DNA from: a bacterium UBP9_UBA1432
Lineage (GTDB): Bacteria > Vulcanimicrobiota > Xenobia > Xenobiales > Xenobiaceae
Assembly: GCA_002329445.1 (NCBI GenBank)
Contig: DCTU01000122.1
Coordinates: forward strand, 9,776-26,909
Reading direction: 5' to 3'
DNA length: 17,134 nt
Made by a program: the position numbers and the translations under genes. The notes below the pieces were generated by a model. That model did no database searches. It was not told where the DNA came from and saw only the letters and a program-made list of their open reading frames with translations. Positions 7,443 through 15,600 of this stretch are shown here, one piece after another; positions within the stretch are counted from its first letter, which is position 1, and every line of letters begins with the position of its first letter.

Positions 7443-8249
7443 ATGCAAGAGGCCGACCCCGCAAGTCCTGTCCGTCTGGTCGAATCCCAGTGTCACGAGC
7501 GCATCGGCGTGATCACCCTGAACTGCCCCGCTCGGCGCAACTGCCTTTCCTCCGCGCTGATCGCGCAGACCATCCGAGCCATCTCCGATCTCGAGAGGGA
7601 GGGCGCCCTGGTCCTGGTCCTGCGCGCCTATGAGGGGGCCAAGGTCTTCTCGGCCGGCCACGACGTCCGCGAACTCCCCCAGGGGGGGCGCGATCCCCTG
7701 GGCTACGAGGATCCCCTGGAGCAGTTGATCCGAGCCGTCCAGGATTCCCGCCTTCCTGTCCTGGCCATGGTCGAGGGGACCGTCTGGGGAGGCGCCTGCG
7801 ACCTGTGCATGGCGTGCGACATGGTGGTCTGCGCGGAGGATTCCACCTTCACCATGACCCCGGCGCGCTTGGGGGTGCCCTACAACCCTTCGGGCCTGGT
7901 GCGTTTCCTCAAGAACCTGGGACCCCACCACGCCAAGGAGCTCTTCTTCACGGCCCGGTCCTTCTCGGCGGAACGCGCCCGCTCCCTGCGCATGGTCAAC
8001 CACGTGGTCCCTCGGGCAGAACTGCACCAGTTCACCATGGACCTGGCCCGCACCATCGCAGCCAATGCGCCCCTGGCCGTCCAGGTGCTCAAGATGCAGT
8101 TCCGGGCGCTTCTGAAGGGGCAGATGTTGTCGGCTGAGACCTTCGAGCGCATCCAGGAGATGCGCCGCGAGGTCTATGAGAGCCGGGACTACCTGGAGGG
8201 CCTGGCGGCCTTCCGCGAGAAGCGCCCGGCGGAATTCCGGGGCCAGTAG
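7443..8249 (+). CDS. scpB: Methylmalonyl-CoA decarboxylase (YgfG type, crotonase fold)
   Basis: A 268-residue crotonase-superfamily enzyme that converts methylmalonyl-CoA to propionyl-CoA and CO2. It is much closer to E. coli YgfG/ScpB than to ordinary enoyl-CoA hydratases: KVFSAGHDVRELPQGGRD, MVEGTVWGGA, TMTPARLGVPYN, FTARSFSAERA and FERIQEMRREVYESRDY all align with it without gaps that matter. The E. coli active-site residues H66, G110 and Y140 correspond to H73, G117 and Y147 here, so the decarboxylase assignment is strong. The glutamates that catalyse hydration in true hydratases are not in the usual context. No methylmalonyl-CoA mutase, epimerase or CoA transferase gene is nearby, unlike the E. 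coli sbm operon. The gene symbol must not be confused with the SMC-associated segregation protein ScpB. Confidence 0.9.
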   Translation: MQEADPASPVRLVESQCHERIGVITLNCPARRNCLSSALIAQTIRAISDLEREGALVLVLRAYEGAKVFSAGHDVRELPQGGRDPLGYEDPLEQLIRAVQDSRLPVLAMVEGTVWGGACDLCMACDMVVCAEDSTFTMTPARLGVPYNPSGLVRFLKNLGPHHAKELFFTARSFSAERARSLRMVNHVVPRAELHQFTMDLARTIAANAPLAVQVLKMQFRALLKGQMLSAETFERIQEMRREVYESRDYLEGLAAFREKRPAEFRGQ

Positions 8250-8339
8250 CGTTCGGCGCTTTCGCAGAGGGAGCCGGCTCCGCGGTTCCGCTCTCGAGAG
8301 CAGTCCCCTCGGGCTTGCGGTCTTGGGCCCGACATATCG

Positions 8340-8375
8340 GAAGGCCAGGGATCCGCGACCGGACCCCTGGCCTTC
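8340..8375. terminator. Probable bidirectional terminator hairpin between convergent genes
   Basis: AAGGCCAGGG (8341-8350) pairs perfectly with CCCTGGCCTT (8365-8374), and G8340-C8375 adds an eleventh pair; the loop is 14 bases. It lies between the end of the decarboxylase gene on the plus strand and the end of the POT transporter gene on the minus strand, exactly where a shared terminator would be expected. The T-run after the stem is poor on both strands, so efficiency is uncertain. Confidence 0.65.
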
Positions 8376-8399
8376 TGGCTGTTCAGGTCCTGACGCGGA

Positions 8400-10262
8400 T
8401 CAGGTGGTCTGAGGGTCGTCCTGCGCGTCGCTGTGCATCCACTTCTTCAGGAGCGGAGCCATGGCGAAGCAGATCAGCGCCGAGCCCAGGGCCGTCAGGG
8501 CGATCTTGCCGAAGACGTCCCCGTAGATGGCGACCGTCTGGATCGGGGCCGGGAAGACGCTTTCGGCTCCTTCGCCAGCGTGGACGCCCGTCAACTGGGC
8601 GATCATGGCCGCCAGGTAGTTGGAGAAGGCGGTGGCCAGGAACCAGGCGCCCATGACCGTGCTGACCATGCGGGCCGGCGAGAGGCGCGTGATCATGGCC
8701 AGGCCCACCGGCGAGAGGCAGAGCTCACCGGTGGTGTGCAGCAGGTACCCCAGCAAGAGCCAGCTCATGGCCACCATGCCCCGCGGGTCGTGACTCTGGG
8801 CTCCCATCCACAGGGCGCCGAAGCCCAGCCCCAGTTGCAGGAGGCCCATGGCGAACTTCACGGGCGTCGAGGGCTCCCAGCCCCGGGCGCCCAGGAAGCT
8901 CCAAAGGCCGGTGAAGACCAGGCCGAAGGTCAGGATGAAGATCGGGTTGGCCGCCTGGAAGATCGAGGCCGGGACCTCTGCCCCCTGGACGGTCATGCCC
9001 ACGTGTTCTTCGGTGATGGCCCAGTCCACCGTGTCCTGCTTCGACTCGCGAAGCGTGCTGAGCTGGTCGAGGGTGAAGACGGTGTCGCCGTTGCGCAGGC
9101 CCAGTTGAGCCTGGCTGACCTTGATCTGAAGCGTCTTGCCGACGTCTTCGGCGGTGACCTGCTGTTCGGTGAAGACGCGGTTGACGTTGCGGTCGGTGAA
9201 GTTGTTGACCGAGCTTCCCGCCTGCTCGAAGAACGCCCAGAACAGCAGCGAGAAGAACATCAGGATCAGCACCACGTACAGGCGCTCGCGCTCCATCTTC
9301 GGGCTGCGGATGGCCTCGACGAAGAGCCAGACCAGAGCCCCCGTGCCGAAGACCGTCAGGGTGTACCCGGCGATGGTGTCGTGGCGAACCAGGATGGCGA
9401 TGATCGGGATGACGAGCAGCAGGCCCAGCAGGATGGCCAGATCCTGACGCAGGAATCCGAAGACCGTCCGACTGGCGGCTTCGGGGTCGCGGGGCCGCCC
9501 GGCGTCGGCGGGAAGCCCCCCCTGCCCCAGGGCGCGGACGGCCACGCTGGCGGAGGTCAGCAGGGCCAGGGCCACCAGGATGTTCACCGTCAACTGGTAG
9601 GGGTTGTTCTGCAGGAAGAAGAGGGAGGTGGCCGTGCCCAGGGCGCCCAGGCCGATCAGGATCTGGGTCAGCAGGGTCGGGGCGATGAAGATCGCCAGGC
9701 CCACCAGCATCCCGATCCCGGCCAGGCCGAAGCCGTACTGCCAACCGTAGGTCTCACCCACATAGCCGCAGATCAGGGGCGACATGGCGGCGCCCAGGTT
9801 GATCCCCATGTAGAAGATGGTGAAGCCGCCATCCCGTTGGGGACTGTCCTTGGGGTAGAGGGCGCCGACCATCGTCGAGATGTTGGGCTTGAAGAAGCCG
9901 TTGCCGCAGATCAGCAGGGCCAGGCCCACGAAGAAGGCGTTGCGCTCCTGGAGGGTCAGCATGAAGAGGCCCATCGCCATCAGGAGGCTGCCCAGGACCA
10001 CGGACTTGCGGGCTCCGAAGATCTTGTCGGCCAGCATGCCCCCGATGAAGGGGGTGGCGTACACCAGCGAGGTGTAGGCGCCGTAGATGCCGTAGGCTTC
10101 GTTGTCCTTCAGTCCGAGGAAGCCCTTGATCATGTAGAAGACCAGCAGGGCGCGCATGCCGTAGTAGGAGAAGCGCTCCCACATCTCGGCGAAGAAGAGG
10201 GTGTACAGTCCCACAGGGTGCCCGAAGAGGGTCTTCTCCTGCGGATGGCTATCTTGGGTCAT
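8400..10262 (-). CDS. POT/PTR family proton-dependent oligopeptide transporter
   Basis: A 620-residue inner-membrane symporter that imports di- and tripeptides with protons. The proton-coupling signature ExxERFxYYG is intact as EMWERFSYYG (26-35). The second family signature appears as FYMGINLGAAMSPLICGYVG near residue 150, and LLFWAFFEQAGSSVNNFTDR (about 335-355) is the usual helix-7 segment. Between about residues 355 and 430 is a hydrophilic insertion (TEQQVTAEDVGKTLQIKVSQ and beyond) that the short E. coli Dtp proteins lack. The following segment NPIFILTFGLVFTGLW resumes the membrane domain. The ATG at 10262 has GGAGG five bases upstream, which fixes the start. It resembles DtpT-type carriers, but peptide specificity cannot be read from sequence. 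It is 138 bp downstream of DUF4127 on the same strand and may have its own promoter there. Confidence 0.93.
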   Translation of the reverse strand: MTQDSHPQEKTLFGHPVGLYTLFFAEMWERFSYYGMRALLVFYMIKGFLGLKDNEAYGIYGAYTSLVYATPFIGGMLADKIFGARKSVVLGSLLMAMGLFMLTLQERNAFFVGLALLICGNGFFKPNISTMVGALYPKDSPQRDGGFTIFYMGINLGAAMSPLICGYVGETYGWQYGFGLAGIGMLVGLAIFIAPTLLTQILIGLGALGTATSLFFLQNNPYQLTVNILVALALLTSASVAVRALGQGGLPADAGRPRDPEAASRTVFGFLRQDLAILLGLLLVIPIIAILVRHDTIAGYTLTVFGTGALVWLFVEAIRSPKMERERLYVVLILMFFSLLFWAFFEQAGSSVNNFTDRNVNRVFTEQQVTAEDVGKTLQIKVSQAQLGLRNGDTVFTLDQLSTLRESKQDTVDWAITEEHVGMTVQGAEVPASIFQAANPIFILTFGLVFTGLWSFLGARGWEPSTPVKFAMGLLQLGLGFGALWMGAQSHDPRGMVAMSWLLLGYLLHTTGELCLSPVGLAMITRLSPARMVSTVMGAWFLATAFSNYLAAMIAQLTGVHAGEGAESVFPAPIQTVAIYGDVFGKIALTALGSALICFAMAPLLKKWMHSDAQDDPQTT

Positions 10263-10267
10263 GGACG

Positions 10268-10272
10268 CCTCC
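10268..10272 (-). promoter_or_regulatory. Strong ribosome binding site of the POT transporter
   Basis: A full GGAGG on the minus strand lies five bases before the ATG at 10262. Confidence 0.7.
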
Positions 10273-10329
10273 AGGAATCAATCGAAGGCGTAAAATAGGA
10301 CGAAAACTGGCCCGGGTCCTTCCGTGAAC

Positions 10330-10356
10330 CGGGGGCGCTTTGTGAAATTTCCCCCG
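10330..10356. repeat. Small hairpin downstream of DUF4127
   Basis: CGGGGG (10330-10335) pairs with CCCCCG (10351-10356) around a 15-base AT-richer loop. It is about 45 bases past the DUF4127 stop and 68 bases before the POT start, reading the minus strand. It may weaken read-through from the smc operon or act in the POT leader; there is no T-run. Confidence 0.35.
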
Positions 10357-10400
10357 CAATCGTCGATTTCAAGCACCTGGCAGGCCGCGGGACAGGGGCT

Positions 10401-11921
10401 TCAGGCACCGCCACGGCGGCGCTGGTACTCGATCCGGGCCTCGACTTCGACCTCGAAGGTCCGTGGCCAGGGCAGATCGACCGCCACCCGGGTCAGGTGC
10501 GGGCGGTGGCCTTCGAAGGGGGTCGGTTTGAAGTGCTCCTCGAAGAGACGGACCACCCGCTCGCCCAGGAGTTCCTGGACCTTCTTGCGGGTCTCCTCCA
10601 GGCGGGCGCCTTCCAGGCGCACGAAGGAACCGCCCAGCGGAGCCGAGATCTCCTGGCGCAGATCTGCCTGGAACAGGGCGTCGTCGGCCAGACGCTCCAG
10701 CAGGAAGCTCAGACGCGCTCCCTCGGTGGTGGGGGTCGGCTTGTCCGGGACCAGGGCGGCGCAGGCCAGGGCGGTGCCCAGGGTGTTCCCCGCGGTGTTC
10801 CAGCCGGCGTAGCCGGCCAGCCGGGGGAAGACACCGGCGCGGAGCAACTCCTCCACCAGGGCCAGGTCCGCCCCGTTGGCGCGGGCCACGTCGGCCACGG
10901 CCACGCAGGCGCCCCCGTCCAGCGCGTCGCAAAGGTCCTCGACGAAGCGGACGACCCGGCGGGTGCGCCGCGGTTTCCCTTGTCTGCTGGCCTCCTCCTG
11001 CTCGCCTCGGGGGGCATAGACCCACAACTGGCGCGAGGCCCCAGCGCTCAACTCGATGCCGGCCGCCTGGGCCTGGGCCTGGACCACGCCGGAGAGGCTG
11101 CGGTCCTCGTAGCGGGTCACTCGATCCAGGTCGGACCTCTTCGAGAAGCGGACGAAGAGCTCGGTGCCCGGGGCCAGGGCCCGGACCAGCATCAGCAGGG
11201 CCATCTCGTCGGTGCCCGGGGCCACCGTGGCCGGAGCCTTCAACTCGCCGATGGCGGCCTCCAGGCGGGCCGCCTCCAGGACGTTCAGGCCTTCGGTGCG
11301 GCTGTCGTCGATGCCCATCAGGAGATGGCGCCAATCGCTCTCGGCCGCGCGGCGCAGGGCCGTCAGGTTCAGGAACAGATTTCGCCTGCGGGCCTGGAGG
11401 TAGCCGTCGACCCATGGGGCCGGGATGCCCTGGAGCAGGGCCTGGACCTTCTCGTCGGCGCCGGGAAGGTCACGAGCCTGGCGCGACATCCACAGGGCCA
11501 GCTCGGTCAGCCGGGTCGCCTGCTCAACCTCCTCCAGGCTGGTCTGGGTGGGGGCGGTGCGCATCAGGCTCATGAAGGCCCAGGTGGGCCGGCGCTGTGA
11601 CAGGAGGGCCAGGCGCTTCAAGTTTCTCAGCGCATCCGCCGGGGAAAGGTCGAGTCGGCGGGAGGCCACCAGCCCTCCCCAGACCAGCATGTCCAGCGAG
11701 AGGAGCAGGCCGGTCGGGGACCCCGGTCGACGCCTCAGGCGGGCGTCCAACCAGTCCATCAGTCTGCTCGGGTTTCCCGGGTCCAGGTACTTCCCCAACC
11801 GACGGCGGGGGGGAATCTCCAGGTGATGGCCGGCCATCTCCGCCAGCCGGACCGGGAAGAGCCGGCAGCAGGGCCGGTCGTCCAGGGGGACCAGGGCCAG
11901 CCTCTGGGAAGTGGGGGTCAT
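10401..11921 (-). CDS. DUF4127 family protein
   Basis: A 506-residue protein that I recognise as DUF4127 from its N-terminal VPLDDRPCC (11-19), the central LSLDMLVWGGLVASRR (74-89) and GYAGWNTAGNTLGTALA (about 368-384). There is no signal peptide or membrane segment, so it is probably cytoplasmic. Conserved acidic and Asn residues in these motifs suggest an enzyme, but no function is established to my knowledge. The length is normal for the family. Its ATG overlaps the stop of the barrel gene (ATGA, 11918-11921), and only a weak GCGAG precedes it, so it probably depends on translational coupling. It is the last gene of the smc / barrel / DUF4127 unit, which hints at a metabolic link with the barrel protein rather than with chromosome structure. 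Confidence 0.85.
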   Translation of the reverse strand: MTPTSQRLALVPLDDRPCCRLFPVRLAEMAGHHLEIPPRRRLGKYLDPGNPSRLMDWLDARLRRRPGSPTGLLLSLDMLVWGGLVASRRLDLSPADALRNLKRLALLSQRRPTWAFMSLMRTAPTQTSLEEVEQATRLTELALWMSRQARDLPGADEKVQALLQGIPAPWVDGYLQARRRNLFLNLTALRRAAESDWRHLLMGIDDSRTEGLNVLEAARLEAAIGELKAPATVAPGTDEMALLMLVRALAPGTELFVRFSKRSDLDRVTRYEDRSLSGVVQAQAQAAGIELSAGASRQLWVYAPRGEQEEASRQGKPRRTRRVVRFVEDLCDALDGGACVAVADVARANGADLALVEELLRAGVFPRLAGYAGWNTAGNTLGTALACAALVPDKPTPTTEGARLSFLLERLADDALFQADLRQEISAPLGGSFVRLEGARLEETRKKVQELLGERVVRLFEEHFKPTPFEGHRPHLTRVAVDLPWPRTFEVEVEARIEYQRRRGGA

Positions 11922-12628
11922 CTCGCCGGACGCGGCAGGGCGTCGATCGCCTGGCGGAAGGCTCCGACGGCGGCTCGGAGGCCTTCCACCTCGTGCCCCG
12001 TCACCACCGCGCCGATGGCCAGGCCCCGGACCCCCACCCGGTGGAGATACTGGATTTCGTCGGGGCGGACGGCCTTCTGGGTCGGCACCACCACCGGGAC
12101 CCGGGCCGAGCGGACCAGGGCGGCGTAGCGGGTCAGGTCGGCCGCGGTCAGGCGGGTGCGGTACTGGGGGCGAGGGATGATCGAGGACTCAATCACCTGG
12201 ACTCCCAACCCGACCAGGTCCTGGACGAACTCCGGGGTCCAGGTCGGATCGACGGCCACCATGTGCGCCATCTCCGGCCAGTCCAGGTAGCCCGGCGGAG
12301 TGTGGTGGGCGAAGAGGTCCCAGAAGTCGAAGCCGGCCCGGCGGATCTCGGGGAGGTCCTCGTCGCAAGGCAGCTCCTCGGCGCCGGTCACGATCCCCAA
12401 GGGAATCTCCAGAGCCTTGCGGATCTCGGCGATCACGGCCTTCTCTTCGGACCACGAGCCGAAGCAGGTGCCGCTGGCGAAATGCTGGCAGTTCAGGTGC
12501 ACCTTGATGGCGTCGGCTCCGGCCTCGGCGGCGGCTCGGGCCAGCGTCAGGTCGTTGCGGGGGATGCTGACCAGCAGGAGGAAGCGCTCCTCCAGGGCCT
12601 GGAGCAGCCGGTTCGGGTTGGGGCTCAT
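11918..12628 (-). CDS. Uncharacterised TIM-barrel protein (phosphate-binding barrel type)
   Basis: A 236-residue protein that reads as a complete beta/alpha barrel. Successive strands appear at FLLLVSIP (16-23), GADAIKVHLN (37-46), IPLGIVTGAEE (75-85), FDFWDLFAHH (100-109), GVQVIESSI (142-150), VPVVVPTQKAV (177-187) and GVRGLAIGAVVTG (199-211). The last matches the Gly-rich phosphate-binding strand of ribulose-phosphate-binding barrels such as NanE and TrpC. Candidate active-site residues are K42, H44, H49, E84, H108, H109, E147 and K185. The overall pattern does not match NanE, TrpC or thiazole synthase well enough to assign a reaction. The ATG at 12628 overlaps the smc stop by four bases and has GGAGG ten bases upstream, inside smc. 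Its own stop overlaps the DUF4127 start. Confidence 0.8.
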   Translation of the reverse strand: MSPNPNRLLQALEERFLLLVSIPRNDLTLARAAAEAGADAIKVHLNCQHFASGTCFGSWSEEKAVIAEIRKALEIPLGIVTGAEELPCDEDLPEIRRAGFDFWDLFAHHTPPGYLDWPEMAHMVAVDPTWTPEFVQDLVGLGVQVIESSIIPRPQYRTRLTAADLTRYAALVRSARVPVVVPTQKAVRPDEIQYLHRVGVRGLAIGAVVTGHEVEGLRAAVGAFRQAIDALPRPAR

Positions 12629-15600
12629 GCCAGGACCGCCTCCGGGGTTCGGGAATCGGCGCGCTGGGCGCCAGGACCCCCTCTTTCGAGCTTCTCACCG
12701 TTTTCGCCTCGGAGTTCGACGCTCAACAGGCGGCTGACTCCGGGTTCTTCCATGGTCACGCCGTACAGGCGGTCGGCAAACTCCATGGTCTTGCGGTTGT
12801 GGGTGATCACCAGGAACTGCGACGAGGTCGAGAACTCCAGCAACCGCGTGGCCACCTTCTCGACGTTGGCGTCGTCCAGGGGGGCGTCGAGTTCGTCCAG
12901 CACCACGATGGGGCTGGGCTTGTGCGTCAACAGCGAGAGCAGGAAGGCGATGGCCGACAGGGCCCGCTCGCCCGAAGAGAACAAGGTCAGGTTCTGCAGC
13001 TTCTTGCCCGGCGGGCAGGCCACGATCTCCACGCCCGACTCCAGCAGATCCTCGGGGTTGCACAGCTCCAGGCGGGCCCAGCCACCTCCGAAGATCTCGC
13101 CGAAGAGGCGTCCGAAGGTCTCGTTGACCTGCTGGAAGACCGTCTGGAACTGGGCGATCGAGGCCCGGTCCATCTCGGCCATGATCCGCTTCAGGCCGTC
13201 CGAGGCTTCCTCCAGGTCCTCGATCTGGGCCTTCAGCTCGACGTGGCGGGTGGTCAGTCTCTCGAAGTCCTCGCGGGCTCCCAGGTTCACGCTGCCGAAG
13301 TTCTCCAGGAAGCCGCGCAGGCGTCGGGCCTGGGCGCGGGCCTTCTCCAGATCGAAGTCGGCCGGCTCCTCCGGGGGCTCTTCCAGTTCTCCGACCTCCT
13401 CCAGGCGCGTCCGGGCCTGTTCGAGGCGGGCCTCCAGGCCAGCCAGCTCGACCTGGTGGCGATGCAGGTCTTCGCCCAGTTCGCGAGCCTGGCGGGAGAT
13501 CTCGGCGTGGCGCGCGCGCAGGGACTTCAGGTGGTCGTCCTGGCCTGAGGATTCCTGGCGCACCTCCGCCAGGGCCTTCTCCTCCTCCACCAGGCGCCCG
13601 GCCAGCAGATCCATGCGGGCCTGCAGCTCGGCGCCCTCCCGCTCCAGCTCGCGTCGGGCCACCGTGGCCCTTTCCACCTCGGCGCCGGCCGCGACCTGGT
13701 CGGCCTGCAGCTCGTCCAGGCGCTGGCGCACGCGGTGGATCTCGCGCTGGCGCTCGGCCAGGCGCTGGGCGCGGCGCTCGGCCTCCAGCTCGGCCTCCAT
13801 GACCTGCCGGCGCAGACTCTCGCGCTGCACCTGCTGGCGGGCCTCCTCTTCCTGCGAGCGGGTGAGCTTCTCGCGCAGGTCATCCCACTCTTCACCCAGC
13901 ACGTCCAGGCGATCCAGGGCGGTCTTGCGCTCGACCTCGTGGCGCTGGCCCTTCTCCTCCAGGCTGCGGGCCTCGGCCTCCAGCTTCTCGGCGGCCAGCA
14001 GCGCCCGGCGGGAGTCCTTCTCCTGACGGCGCAGCTCGGCCTCCAGGTCGGCCACCACCTGCCGGGCCCGGCGCGCGTCCTCGCGGGCCCGGGAGAGGGC
14101 CTGCTCGGCTTCGGCCAGCTTCGCCGACTCGGCCTCCTCCAGTCCGTGCAGCCGGGCGAGTTCGGCCTCCAGGGCCTTGAGCTCGGCGCGGGCCTGCTCG
14201 AGCTGGCGACGGCGGGCCAGCATCCCCGATCGGTCACCGCGCAGCGACCCTCCGGTCAGGGCGCCGGTGGGGGAGAGGTACTCGCCCTGAAGCGTCACCA
14301 CGTGGGGGCGGCGGCCCCGGCAGCGGTCGTACAGGGCCAGGGCGCTGGGGAGATCCTTCATGACCACGGTGCTGCCCAGCATCTGGGCCAGGACGGGCCG
14401 CAGCTCCGCGGCAAAGCCGATCAGGTCCATGGCCTGGCCCACCACGCCCTCGCGGGTGGGCAGCGGAATCGGATCGGTCTCGCGGCGCTCCAGGTCCAAC
14501 GGCCAGAAGGTGACCCGGCCGGCGCGCTCGCGCTTCAGGCGATCCACCAGGCGGGAGGCGGTGTGCCGATCCCGGGTGATCACGTCGGCCAGGCGTCCGC
14601 CCAGGGCCGCCTCCATGGCCACCTCCAGGCCCTCACGCACCTGGATCAGCTCGCCCACCACCCCCACGGTGCCCGGCTCCTTCCAGGCCAGGACGGTGCG
14701 AACGGACGGGGGCAGGCCGGCGCGATCCTCCAGGATGGCCTCCAGCTCCATGACCCGGGTGGTCATGGGACGACGCCTCTTCTCGGCCTCGGCGCGCTGG
14801 ATGCGGGCCTGCTGCAGGGCCTGGGAGGCCGCCTGGCGGGATTCCAGGATGGCCTGCTCCTGTCGGGCGGCCTCGGAGGCCTGGGCTCGGGCGGGCTCGA
14901 GGGGGTCCAGCTCGATCTGGGGCCTGGTGGCCTCCTGGCGCAGGGCCCGGGCCTGGTCCAGGGCTTCCTGGCGGCGGGTGGATTCCTGCTCGGTGCGGGC
15001 CTTGAGGGTCTCGAGTCGGGCGTTGAGCTGGGTGCGTTCGCGCTCCAGGGTGGCCAGGCGGGCGCGGATTTCCGAACCCGGTCCTCCCCGCGCCTCGGGA
15101 CAGGCGGCGAGTTCCTGGCGCAACTCGGCCAGGCGGGTCCTGGCCTCGGAGAGCGATCGCTCCAGCTCGGGGAGCTCACGGCTCAGGGTCTCGGCCTCGA
15201 CCCCGCGTTCCTGGATGCGCTCCTGCGAGCTCTCCAGGCGCCCCTGGGCAGCCCGGGCCCCGTGATCGAGCTCGCTGGCCCTCTTGAAGAGGCCCTCGTG
15301 CGAGGCCCGGGTTCGTGAGAGTTCTTCGCGGGTGGCGGCCACCCGGGCCTGGACCTCGTCGCGGCGCACGTCGCGCTCGCTGCGGCGGGCCTCGGCCTCC
15401 TCCAGCTCCAGGCCCAGGTTCAGCTCCTGCTCGTCGGCGGCTTGGGAGGCCGCCTCGAGGCCTTGCGCCTTCTGGCGGACGGTCTGCGCCTGCCCCAGGA
15501 GGATCTCCATGTCGGCCCGGGCCACCCGGACCTCCAGGCCCTGCAACTGGTCCTGGGCCTGCTTGTAGCGCTCGTAGCGCGCGACGGCCTGGCGGCTGTC

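Noticed and set aside
8433..10298. A 621-codon plus-strand open frame covering the whole POT gene
   Set aside because: It is the antisense shadow of a clearly conserved transporter; GC-rich codon use removes stops from the opposite strand, and its translation is a low-complexity Gln/Gly/Asp-rich string with no domain.
11597..15318. Long plus-strand open frames antisense to smc
   Set aside because: Their translations are Ser/Arg- or Gly/Leu-rich mirror images of the SMC coiled coil with no recognisable domain or suitable start.
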